From Lytechinus pictus (Eukaryota > Echinodermata > Echinoidea > Temnopleuroida > Toxopneustidae): a DNA stretch of 64,000 bases. Shown in pieces: positions 10,787 to 22,300 of this stretch. The DNA is taken from assembly GCF_037042905.1 (NCBI RefSeq), contig NC_087245.1, forward strand, positions 26,288,501 to 26,352,500, written 5' to 3'. The first letter of the stretch is position 1. Each line of letters begins with the position of its first letter. Below the pieces are notes generated by a model. The model was not told the DNA's origin, ran no database searches, and saw only the letters and a list, made by a program, of their open reading frames with translations. A program made the position numbers and the translations under genes.

Positions 10787-12272
10787 CAGTGGTGGCCAAA
10801 CATTAGATCACCTGGCATACTTAGGAAATTTTAGTTCTCAGTGAACCATTGAAAATTTGAAATGCCTATAAATGGTTTGAATATCTACAGCAAACATGCT
10901 TTATAAATAATAGAATATAGTCATCATAGCAATAGTTCAGTCAAAAGACCAGTTCGGTAATGTAAATAATTAAATTTTATGCATTCCATTCAGACAAAGG
11001 TTCTTGAAAAACAGCAAGCTTGCCAGACACAGCAACAAATAATGTATGCAAACTCCATCCCAAGCACTGACGGGCTCATTTATATAAAGCAGGTTAGTGG
11101 AATAGCTCGTCACTAGGTGCACTGAGAAGAAATGTGCATAAAGTTGTGTACTTTACCCTAAAAATAGTTGAACCTATTTTACAGATGGTGCCACACAATC
11201 ACATACCTGAAATGATAGTTTTGTAAAGAACTGTAGAGTTTTATTCTGTTGGATGTACAAAGCCTATCTAGTTCATTATGGGCCTGTAAGAATGAGAGTT
11301 TTGTCACCAAGGCTCTTACATGTAAATTGGAAGTCTCTAGAAGGCCTTGCAACACAAGTAGGGCTCTTCCTTGAACATGGCTAGGGTGAAGAAGGAGCTT
11401 ACAAATAAGGCACTGTTTGATGCTGGCCGGAGTTACCACCACATCGGCAAGGACTTGAAATGCAGTACAAGACTGCAACCCCATCAAGAAAATTTAGGGT
11501 GAATTGGAAAATAAACTGGACAGGTCTTGTGTACATTCAAAGGAAAGCCTGTGGCTTGAGTTGCAGAAGCCATAGGATGACATTAGTGTTGAACTTCTCA
11601 GGAAATATATTGACACGTCACACTATGGAAGGGAGGTGTGCTGCTGTAATTGCTGCAAAAGGTGGACAAACTTGTACAAAATGAAAGCAAAAAGTTCCAA
11701 AAACATTACAAATTGCATCAGCTGACAGTTGTTGTGCTGAGGAGCATCAATCTGCATGGATCTGTCAGGTAAGTTACGAAATGAAAACCATGTTTTGGAG
11801 GCAATAAATGTTGATATATTCAGATTTTTCAAGTGTCTCATTGGATAACCATCCTTTCAGATAGGGATTGTGTAAAATCATTGTCTTGAAATGGGCCGCT
11901 TGGGTAAAGTATTCAAATTTATGCGCTTTTCTTCACATCACATAGCAATGAGCTATGCCACTAACTTGCATATTATAAATGGGCCTCACTTTTTGGGATC
12001 AAATTTGCATACAATACTTGTTGCTATGTCTGGCAGGCTTACAGGTGGTCAAGAACATTGTTTGAAAGGAATGCATAAAATCTAAAAACATTACTGAACC
12101 GTAACTAGTATATTGACTTAACTCTACTTATGATAAATATATAGTTTATAAAGCATGATGATTTTTGTGGCATTCAAACCATTTTATAGGCATTTTAATG
12201 GCAAAATGAATGAGAACAACTAAAATCTTTTCAGTACTTGTATGCCAGGTGTAACTATTCCTTAACATACTG
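10787..12272. mobile_element. Dead Tc1/mariner-like transposon with long TIRs
   Basis: It is flanked by TA on both sides and starts CAGTGGTGGCC. Its left 150 bp or so (GATCACCTGGCATACTTAGG, TGCCTATAAATGGTTTGAAT, CATGCTTTATAA) is found inverted at the right end (CATTCAAACCATTTTATAGG, GTATGCCAGGTG). The 1,486-bp length fits Tc1-like elements. The outermost 20 bp of the right end has diverged. The TIRs are clear; the superfamily is inferred from the TA site, length and the transposase fragment inside. Confidence 0.85.
11377..11502 (+). pseudogene. Tc1-like transposase N-terminal remnant
   Basis: The 41-codon frame starts MARVKKELTNKALFDAGRSY and continues HHIGKDLKCST before a stop. The pattern K-x-L-T-N-x-A-x-x-x-x-x-A-G-x-S-Y-x-x-I-G-K-x-L resembles the first helix-turn-helix of Tc1-family transposases. 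The rest of the element (to about 11760) has frames in pieces and no readable DDE domain. Confidence 0.55.
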
Positions 12273-12523
12273 TAAATTGCACCATTTGCTCTAACACAAA
12301 TAGATAGTGGCAATATTTCATAACCTTTTCTTTGAAGTCTCCCTTAATTTTTGTGAACAAAGCCGTGACATGTGGGTATCGCAATGCAACACACTATTTG
12401 AAAATTTACTTTAAACAGGCATATTATGTGTAAAGAATGTGCATGACAAATATTGGGGAGCATGACCTGGCCACCCCCCTACATCCTCAATACCTCTGAA
12501 GTAGCCCAGTCTTTTGTGGTTAA

Positions 12524-13105
12524 AGGGATGGTCCGGGCTGAAAGTATTTATAGCTTAATAAATAGAGTAGAATTCACTGAGAAAAATGCCCAAAATTTCA
12601 TCAAAATCGGATAACAAATAACAAAGTTATTGAATTTTAAAGTTTAGCAATATTTGGGGAAAACAGTCGTCATGAATATTCATTAGGTGGGCTGATGATG
12701 TCACATCTCCACTTGTTCTTTTGTATTTTATTATATGAAATGAGGTTTATTCAAATTTTTTCCTCCAAGAAGTAGAAAAATTGGAATGACAACTGATTTA
12801 GTGCATTAGATATTTATTGCTGCAACTTATTTCATTATAAGGGAGACATGTTATTCACACAAGTATGAAATAATGAAAAAATTATGATTTTATGTAATAA
12901 CATAAGAAAACGGAAAGTGGAGATGTGACATCATCAGCCCACCTAATGAATATTCATGACGACTGTTTTCACCAAATATTGCTAAACTTTAAACTTCAAT
13001 AACTTTATTATTTGTTATCCGATTTTGATAAAATTTTCGGCATTTTGCTCAGTGAATTCTACTCTATGTATTAAGATATAAATATTTTCAGCCCGGACCA
13101 TCCCT
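12524..13105. mobile_element. TTAA-flanked MITE with about 200-bp TIRs
   Basis: TTAA at 12520-12523 and 13106-13109 flank AGGGATGGTCCGGGCTGAAA and its inverse at the right. The arms pair for about 200 bp, including AATATTCATTAGGTGGGCTG and GATGATGTCACATCTCCAC. The central 190 bp is AT-rich. It is non-coding; the TTAA target suggests a piggyBac- or Kolobok-type helper. Another copy, split by insertions, is found at 31.1-43.7 kb. Confidence 0.9.
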
Positions 13106-13196
13106 TTAAGGGCAGTTTAGTAGTTTTGATTGGAAATTGCCAGTTGTCAGTGGTTGTATCACTTTACAGTTTCGATTTTGAACTCTGTTCGGTGAT

Positions 13197-13453
13197 ACAA
13201 TAATAGCTGGATTTATATAGCGCTTTTTGCCCGAGGATATAAAGTTCTTGCCATTATTACCCCGGCTTCAGCTCGAGCTACCATCACCGGCACTCAGTGC
13301 ATGCAAGGAATTAATCCTGCCGGGTACTTATTCACCTCACCTGGGTCGAGTGCAGCAGTGTGGATAATTTTCTTGCTGAACGAAAACACGCCATAGCTAA
13401 GATTCGAACCCACGACCCTCTGTTTGAAAGGTCAGAACCACTAGACCATGATG
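13197..13453 (-). repeat. tRNA-derived SINE
   Basis: Read on the minus strand, the head has an A box in ATGGTCTAGTGGTTCTGACC and a B box in GTGGGTTCGAATC. A body with GGTGAGGTGAATAAGTACCC and CCGGCAGGATTAATTCCTTG follows, and the tail reads GCGCTATATAAATCCAGCTA. A second copy with the same order of blocks is at 58.6-58.9 kb, in the same orientation. Confidence 0.88.
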
Positions 13454-14929
13454 TAGTAGACTATTCCATTTGAATACAGAAAAATCACAAAACAAATCAC
13501 TCGATATGGCTTCTTTAGTGTTAAATCATTTTTTTATTTACATATTTGGGTGTTTCATAGTCACAGATCATTTACATACTTTCTAAAATTAATAAGATAC
13601 AAAAGAGAATGATATAAATTTGTGCACGTTAAGAAGAAATATCAGGTATCAGTTATTAAAATGTACAGGAATACCCAAAGTAGGTTTTATCTCCATCAAA
13701 CGTTTATCAGATGAGTCTTGCAGCTGGGATGCTATGAACTCTCTGTCTAATACCAGCTGGGCTAATATCCAGATCGTCTAGATATTTTGAAGTTCAGTTT
13801 AACTCTATATTGCCTGGGCATTTTCAAAATTACCTGTACACATCCGGGGCGGGGTCCACGGTCCTCAGATCTCGGCCACTGAGTGCAGCGAAAATAAGCA
13901 TGCACTTCAGCAACAACGTAGTCTAATAAATTGTTCCTAAATGATGCAAAGTAAAAAATTATGTTACTCTATGCATGGAATTAGAACTTGGCTCTACACT
14001 TTATTGTTGTTAATTCATGTATTTCTGAGTTTTTCAACATTTTTGTGTTTATTGAATATCCGATGGAATTTGTTGGCAATACTTTCTGGATACTTAACAA
14101 TATAAAATTAGGCAAGCCATTTCAATGAGATGACTTTAATCATCAAAAGTAAAATGTTATGATTGGATTTGTTTAAAAAATCAAATTTTTGGAGCAATTT
14201 TGGGTCTGACACACACATTTACAAATGTTCTGTAATTTCAGAACTGCATACATGGGCATGGTAATTTTGGTTTCAAAAGTTGCACAAAAGGCCCCAGAGA
14301 AGGCTTTCCATGATACATATTTTATAATGCAAAATGGTCAGGGGGCAAGACTCTTAGCATTGTCTATGGGTTAGAAGGTAGTGGATAGGGGCGAAGTGAA
14401 AAATGGACCAGTCACCAAACTGGTAAATGGTCCAATTGGTATTCTCGCCAAGTGTTATAAAAGGTTTCAAAATGTTTGTAACAGATTGCATGAAAGTATT
14501 TTGACAGTTTTCACTATTCCAACAGTTTTTCTTGTCACAAAGAAATTGAATGTTGAATATGTTTCAAATTTCTTTGCAAATCATTCACTTGCATTAACCA
14601 GTTTGCACTAGCCTTCAGCTTTTGCAAATAGCCTTTGTAAATGTTGTCAGTGAATTTCTCTTTGATTCACCAATGCTAGCGACCACATGGCTCCTATATA
14701 AGATCAACCCAGCAGAAATTCATCTCAAATGTTTGGTAATAATTATTTGTCTGTTTCAATACAATTCTATTACCGTTTTGAATGTTGTGGAAACTCGTCG
14801 GATAAGTTGGTGAATCTGAACATGGCTACAGTCGCAGGCATATTTCCTCAGATTTTGGGATGGGACCAAGTGGGACTAATTACCTCTAATACTGTAGTAC
14901 TGAAATATTCAATGACAACTAAGACCCTT
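13454..14929. other. Intergenic, no supported feature
   Basis: AT-rich unique-looking sequence. Short frames at 14381-14941 show no motif or splice logic. Confidence 0.5.
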
Positions 14930-15390
14930 GTTACACCGTAATTCCTACCCGGGACCAGTCTCGGGGCGTCCCGAGACTGATGTCCAAAAAGTTGACCTAA
15001 ATTTTTGACCCCATATTACACCATAATCGTAACGAGTCTTGGGGCGCCCCGAGGCAGCTTTCTATGCGTTTACACCGAATTACCAAAGCTGTCCGAGATA
15101 GGTTTGGCATGGCGCCAAGCCCGCGCTGTGTTTGTTGTTTGGATAATCGTTCCACGTGTAGTGCATCAAGCGAACCTGTCTCAGACCAGTCTCGGGCAGG
15201 TTTGCGTTTACACCGAATCCAAAGCAGTCTTGGGGCACACCGAGACCGGTCTCGGAACACATCGCGAGTTGGTCCAAGATAGGTTTGCTCAGAAGGGGTC
15301 TCGGGTAGGTTTGTGCGTTTACACCGAATTAGAAACCTGCCTGAGGCTGGTCGGGGCGCCCAGAGACTACTTAGGAAATCTGGTATAACA
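14930..15390. repeat. GC-rich repeat with imperfect terminal inversion
   Basis: The left end TTACACCGTAATTCCTA resembles the inverse of the right end AGGAAATCTGGTATAA. Inside, TGCGTTTACACCGAAT occurs three times (about 15065, 15203 and 15314). GAGACTG / CAGTCTCG-type segments (TCTCGGGGCGTCCCGAGA and similar) are palindromic. Base composition is much richer in G+C than the flanks, pointing to a transposed repeat. Confidence 0.65.
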
Positions 15391-16373
15391 GAGGTCTTAA
15401 AACAATGAGTATAGTTACAAAATGAAGCCCATAATTACCCTCTTTTATATTACATACATGTACCACATTGAGCGACTGGATGAAATTCAGATCATCTTTT
15501 TTAAAGAAATGCAAGTATTACTTAGTGTATATCTGAATTCATAATAAACATAGAGTAAATAGTTGTGGAGTAAAATAAATATTGATTTAGGATCCTTTCA
15601 TGTCTGCTACCTATTAGATCTAGCAACAATTAGTCTGTGGCTCAAAAAGTGGGTAGGAGACAAATGACAATTGAGCCAATTGGTGAATAGAAAAAATATG
15701 TAGAACAATAGGCTTAACTAAAACCAGTTGATATTCTATCAATTTGGTGCAATCTTAGCCACTGTGGTGTTAAAAGAAATGTGAGTTAGACCAAATATTT
15801 GACTAAGTAACAATATAGCATAAGTATTATCTCCCACCAATGACAAGATATGGTAATTCAGATCTTTGTCCATGTAATCGACCGAATGATATTCATTTTC
15901 ATGTAGTGTAATTCCAATACGCGTCATTGAGAATCTGACCAGTTCTGCCATCTTTGCTAAATCTAGAATTTCCTGGGATATTATAAGACGGTCTCATGAC
16001 GGAGGTAGTCTGTGTATGACAAGGTAGATCAATGTCAATTAGTCGCTGGCTATAAATGTTTCATCAATTAAAAAAGTTTACATGCAATATCGCCTTCACC
16101 ACATAGATTCCAGTTATGAGTTTCAGCAATGGCTGTCCTTCTTTAATACTGGTCACATGATCATGTTAGTCACATGACAAACGCATGTTAATGTCATCAG
16201 TTGTGCTGCCATCCAGCATTCACAATGATCCTCTTACTCAAAACGTCTTTCACTGCTGACATCGAATAGCATCTTCGTTTTCATAAGTGAGCATTCGTAC
16301 TGAGAGAAATATCCTCAAAATGGTTGCAATGATCATGAGTGAAGTGATGTGACAACAGCTGAGCGAACAAGTT
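15391..16373. other. Intergenic downstream of HURP
   Basis: This should hold the HURP 3' UTR on the minus strand. The nearest candidate poly(A) signal is the variant ATTAAA (minus strand) at about 16142-16147. Nothing else supported. Confidence 0.4.
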
Positions 16374-19300
16374 TTAGTCCCACGATATGAGGTCCTGGAC
16401 TACAGCTTCTTTCAATGGGCTATCTTTCTCTGGTGTGAAGAGGGATGGCGCCTGACCCAATCCAAGCCCCAACGAACTCTGTTTACAATGAAAGTCAAGA
16501 ATAATTGAATTAGGATTTCATTTAATAGCAACTTCCAGAAAGAGAAACCCACAAACTCAGGGCAAAATATCACTTGAGTTTCAGTCTTGCCCAGTGGCAA
16601 ATCTCATATTGGATAAGCTTCTGAGTATCCAGCAACAATATTCTACTTTTACTGTTTCTCATTTCGAAGAAACATTTAGTATTCAGGGTGACAAATTTTT
16701 ATTTTTTCAGCTTTGAAATATTATATTCCTTGATGTAAATCAAGTAATAAAACCCTTAACACCAATTAATTTAGAGCTTGTTTGAAGATTATGACACAGA
16801 ATACTTTATTTCAAAGAAAAGAGGTAAACTCCCAGTGCACTTCAAAAGAAAATATTAGATCCCTGTATGTGGAATATAATGCCTGAAACGGCCAGAAATG
16901 GTATAAGGTGCCAGAGCCTGCAATGAATCAGGTAGAAGCCTGAAGACTCGCATCTTTGGTCTTACCTTTCTTGTCCTTCTCCTGAGTGGACTGCACAGGT
17001 TGGTTACGGGAGCATCCATCATATTGGCCCTCTTCTGAAGAGCTGGACTACAATGATTGGATCCCGGACTGGACATGATGGTCATCTTCCTTAGGGCTGG
17101 ACTACACATCGTGGATGCAGGACTGGCCATTGCACTGGACCTCTTCAACAAGGCTGGACTGCGTGTGATGTGTGCTGGGCTGGCCATTGCACCGGTCTTC
17201 TTTAACAAGGCTGGACTGCGTGTGGCTAGTGCTGGACTAGCCATGATGTTGGTCATGGTCTGAAGAGCTTGACGGCTTAATCCATCTGGAATGGTCATAA
17301 ATTGATAAAAGAAATGGTTGTATCGATATACAAAGCTAGTTTATAAGGACCAGCTTACTACACCTTTGATGGTGAAGAGTAGTTACATATCCCATAGTTT
17401 CTTTAATTTTTAGTCTTGCCTAGCCTGGGGGGCATTATGCCCCCCAACCTTTGATCTTGGCCGCTTAACTTCACTAACATATTACAAGCAGTAAATGTAA
17501 GTCTGCTGGTATCAACTACTTATGGGTAGTGTTTTACAATGAGTTATGGTAAGTGTGACTCAGAGTCATGCTTAAATGCCAATGAACAGAAGTTATTTAA
17601 CACATAATCTGATTTATTGATAAAGGGTAGTGCGCGTCCTGTGCCTATGATCTGACCAGAGATGCCAACTTTTGGAAATCAGAATTAGGGAGGATTTGCA
17701 ACCGACACCAAATTATGTGCGCGTAGCGCACATCTCGAGCGCGGAGCGCTCGACCCTTGCGACCGGGGTGCAGGGCCCACCTTAGGGCCGTGGAAGCTCT
17801 GGGTTTCTAGATGCTCTCTGGTGCAATCTAACCCTTATTTTGGGGCTTTTCACATGTTTAAAAAAAAACATTGGTCCCACTTGTTTTACATGTAAAGAAA
17901 TGAGGGGACAGTAGTTTTTAGAAGAAAAGTACCTGTTCAACAATAATAATGAGGAATTATCCTCTTTATTATTATTAAAGCGCGGGTAACGTCTTCCTCC
18001 TCGCTGGTCCCTTGCTTGGTGAAATAAGTCAACAGGGTACTAGTGGAGCTCGAAGATCTCGTCTTCGCAATGTCCGTATGCCGTTTGCTCCCTACGTGCT
18101 TCCGAATATCATCACGACCTCCGTGCTCAACTGAAACGTCCACGCTGCAAATTGTGCAAAATGCATGGTAAATTCCTCTTTCCGACTTCCGAATACATGG
18201 GTACTGGAGACTGTATTCAGTCTTATACTTCTGAGACAATTTCTTGGTCTTCTTTTGTTGATTTTCCGCCATTTCGTGTCAATATCAACCCATCAATACT
18301 CCGAAATCACACACCGATATTCCACCGCACGACTCGACAAATCCAGCGGCAGCGAGCGCACACGCCTCGCGAAGCTAGCCGGGCCTACCGGCCTGGTGCA
18401 CAGTGGATTCCCGTTGGGCACATCACATGCACCAGCTTTTCGCTGCTCCTTATTTGTCTGCCTTTCACACAGAATTTAGTAGCAGCGAACGTAATGGAGT
18501 TACTACATGCTAAAGTTAGCAGACGATACATGTACTTCCAATCCAATTTGATCAATGCAAAAAAAATCGTAATTTCGGGAGGATAAGGATGGTAATCGTA
18601 AGGGCGGGAGTTGGGATGAATTTTCGGGAGCCTCCCGATGAAATCGGGAGGGTTGGCATCTCTGATCTGACCAACGCAGTGATCTATTACATACCGCATG
18701 CTACTGAAATTTAAGTGCGACTCGAAGTGACACTTCAAAGCTTTGTTGAACACCCCCAGATATCACATGAAATAGAAGTAACGAAGTAAGATAAAGGGTG
18801 GCCATCAACTACATACCTTCACGCAGCTCCTTGGTCTTGACGGGCGTGGCTTTTCTGGCCGGACTCTCAACTTTGAAGAATCCCCCTTGGAAGACAATCT
18901 TCTCTGACTCTGCCTTTCGTGTCGCTTTGGCCTGCATGGCTGCTTTGGCGGCTAGTAGTCTCTCCCTGGCAGCGATACGCTTGGCGGCAGCATCACCTCC
19001 TGCTGGCTTCTTGCTGACTGGCTTCTTCTTCTGTAAACATGGTGATGAAGGAAAATGGATGGGGTATACTCCTTCAGAAATAATTGGCCATTTATGATTT
19101 CATTTGAGGGATACAGTTTTAAAGATACCATGCCAAGGGGTACCAGCTACATGAAGATGTACTTCCATTGGTTGATCTAATCATTCAAAACATTTAATAA
19201 TTTGTTGATAATAGAGGAATAGTTGTGTCAGAGATAATATATTGGTAGTACAGTTTACAAAGATAACATAACTTTTACAATTCTAAGATAATTAGTGAGC

Positions 19301-22300
19301 TTATTATCTTACCGAGATAAGACAAAATATATTAGGAAAAAATTGCAATTTTCAGAATACCACGGGGGAAGAACATGCATATTCCATGTGCTGTGTTTTT
19401 TTAGAAGCCAAAAGTGATATCTCTTACCTTAATCACCTTTGGTTTGGCCACCTTTTTCTCCTCTCTCTTCCAATTATTTTCTTTTAATTTCTCAAGTTCT
19501 TTGAATAATGCATCCACATCCTCCACCTAAAGAAAAGAAAATCATCATTTAAACAATCATTTGTCTTTGATCCAACTGAACTCAGTCTAAACGTCCATTT
19601 CTAACATTTTTATTATATCTGTCCCAGGTTCTGACCCCATGCATTTCATATTTGTCTTTTTAAACACATCTTTGAAATTGTCCACTTTTAGTGTGTCCTG
19701 GTGAGTTGTTGATTCAACTCCCATCCGTTTTAGGCTTAAACAGCCATAATTTCTTATCCACTGTGTGGAATGACTAATTGGAACTGTTTTACTTTTGATT
19801 TAAATCTATCCAGGGAAGGGCTATTTACAATTGAAAAAGGGAGGTTAGTCAAGTCCCTATGATGTTCAAGAAGAAAGAATCATGAAAACCCCTAGCCTAG
19901 TGGCGAATCTGATGGAATTTTTGGTTGTTCCCCCTTGTAGATATTTTATTTGACTCCTTTCATTCATCCCATTCCAATAAAAGGATTGGATTCCCCTTTG
20001 GGAATGTTACTGACCTGGAAGTAAATCATTTCCCAGAATCCTTCTAGGTCAGAGCAATGGGTGACCTTCTCACCAAGTCCAAATTCACAGTTCTTGACAA
20101 GTCCTAGGAACTGTTTGAAGCGCTGGTCAATCAGCAGTTTTGCCTTGCCGATGGCACTGCGGACCTCACCACACACTGAACAGAGATACAAGAGACAAAA
20201 TGAAGAAATGTCAATATAACTAGAGGTTATTTCAAAATAGCATAGGCATTTGCATCCTACTACATCCCTTCAGAAAATGGAACAATTAACTCCAGACAAG
20301 AGGCTATGTATTCATACAATCACCAGCAGAGTGTCTTCATCAACATTTGTTGTCTTTACAAGTTGTCAGGGCCCGTCTTACAAAGAGTTATGATTGATCC
20401 GATCAATCGCAACTACGGAAAGCCAGCAACGTCAACATCTAAAATGCATGTTTGTCCAAAATATTTTCTAGAAATTACATATATTCAGACATTCACTGTT
20501 TTCTTGACCATTCAGTTTGCTTCTCTCTGTTTTCAAAGGACATTGGGCAAATTTCCTTAAAAAAGAAAAAATTATGATATTGATGGATTTCCATATACTT
20601 GAGCTTGATCGGATCAATCGTAACTCTTTGTAAAATGGGGCCCTGATCTGACAAATTTCATTGATTTTGATTGGCTGAAAGTCACAGGTGCCTCACTGTT
20701 AATAACTGACAGATCCTTTTGTGAAACCCTCTCCAGAGGACAGTATCATATCTCCTCTGTTTTCAGTTTTCCTGCCTATTGTTTTATTTTTCTTGCAATG
20801 TCAACCCCCCTCTGGATGTGCTGCCCTGGGCCCCGTCTTACAAAGAATTACGATTGATCCGATCAAAATTCAAGTATATGGAAATCCATCAATGTCATAA
20901 TTTTTCTTTAGGAAATTTGCTAATGTCCTTTGAAAACAGAGAGAAGCAAACGGAATGGTCAAGAAAACTGTGAATGTATGAATATACATAATTTATATAG
21001 GTATGTTACAAAAAAAATTAAAATCATGGAAACATCATGAAACTGATCTCATTGAATAGAGCTTGCAAAAACCTTTAATTTGATACCTTACTCATCCCTA
21101 TATGTTTTAGATTAAGGAAGTTATGCTAATTTATAGGCAAAAATTTGCATATTGACACTGCATTCATTTCCTATGTAGACAACCAAAAACTGTGATCGAG
21201 AACACGCTATTGAAGAATGAAAATGGTCATAACTTTCTTCAGGATAAAGAAATCCATCTGAAATTTTTACCATTAGTAGAGTGAAATATCTGCTACCAAA
21301 TACATTTGTCTGTCTTGATAGATTATTTTGGGAAAGACTGTTGATACATAATTAATGACATAAGATCGTTCGATCGCCACTCACAGCATAGTGCAAGTTC
21401 ATGTATTAGTACGTAGCATTCGGGTACAGCGTAGACGTAGTGACCGTACAAGAGTTACTGCCGATCCATGACATGCACCAATGTCGCTTCAAAAAATGAT
21501 AGTTGGAATCGTCAAATTTCGATAAGATTTCACATGAGCACTAATTAAAAGATAAATAATCATCCTATATACCTTTTATCTCGGTCCAATACCCCGGTCA
21601 TGGAATTTGAACGGGCTGAACTTTCACTTCACTTTGTCTTCGTCGACTTATCGCAAGCATAAATTGTCTCAATATAAATCAGATACCAAATTGAAGAGGA
21701 AGTTTTCAACATTCTAAAAACTAGTATCCGATGTATTAAGGCCACCGCACACCTTACGACCCGACTGGTCGGCGACTGGCTTGCGACTGAGTGAGGGGAA
21801 ATGAATCGCAAGGTAGTCATAAGCCTCGACACCGCACACCTTGCGATCCGATCTGCGACTCACGCATGCGCTTTTTGCTTTTTGGCATAGCAACTGAGAA
21901 AGTGCGCTTACTACTGCGTATGCGCGTTGTTTATCATATACCCGTCGTGCAACTCTACTGTCTGATTGGCTGGAAGTTGGATTGAGCTTGCGATCCAGTC
22001 ATAAGGATTCGACATGTCAAATCCTTCCGATTTTCCTTGCGACTTGTGTCTGACCGGTCTGCGACGCGCAAGCTGACAAGAGCCGTGACGTCACATCTCC
22101 CCTCACTCAGTCGCAAGCCAGTCGCCGACCAGTCGGGTCGTAAGGTGTGCGGTGGCCTTTAGAAGTACATTTAACCACTGAGAAAGCTCCATTTTCAGGG
22201 GATTCCCCGTCCATCTCGCACCCATATGCACGCACAGACAGTGACAGAAATTTCGCTGCCGCGATGCGGGGATTGCGACATACCTAATTTATAGAAAATA

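Noticed and set aside
15005-15388. 127-codon open frame in GC-rich DNA
   Set aside because: It follows the repeated TTTACACCGAAT units; the translation repeats CVYTE and has overlapping frames on both strands.
17057-17263. Plus-strand frame with AGLAIALDLFNKAGLR repeats
   Set aside because: Mirror of the Ser-Pro repeat in HURP exon 12; repeat structure alone keeps it open.
18152-18586. 144-codon plus-strand frame within the hAT relic
   Set aside because: Antisense to the zinc-finger frame and without domain resemblance.
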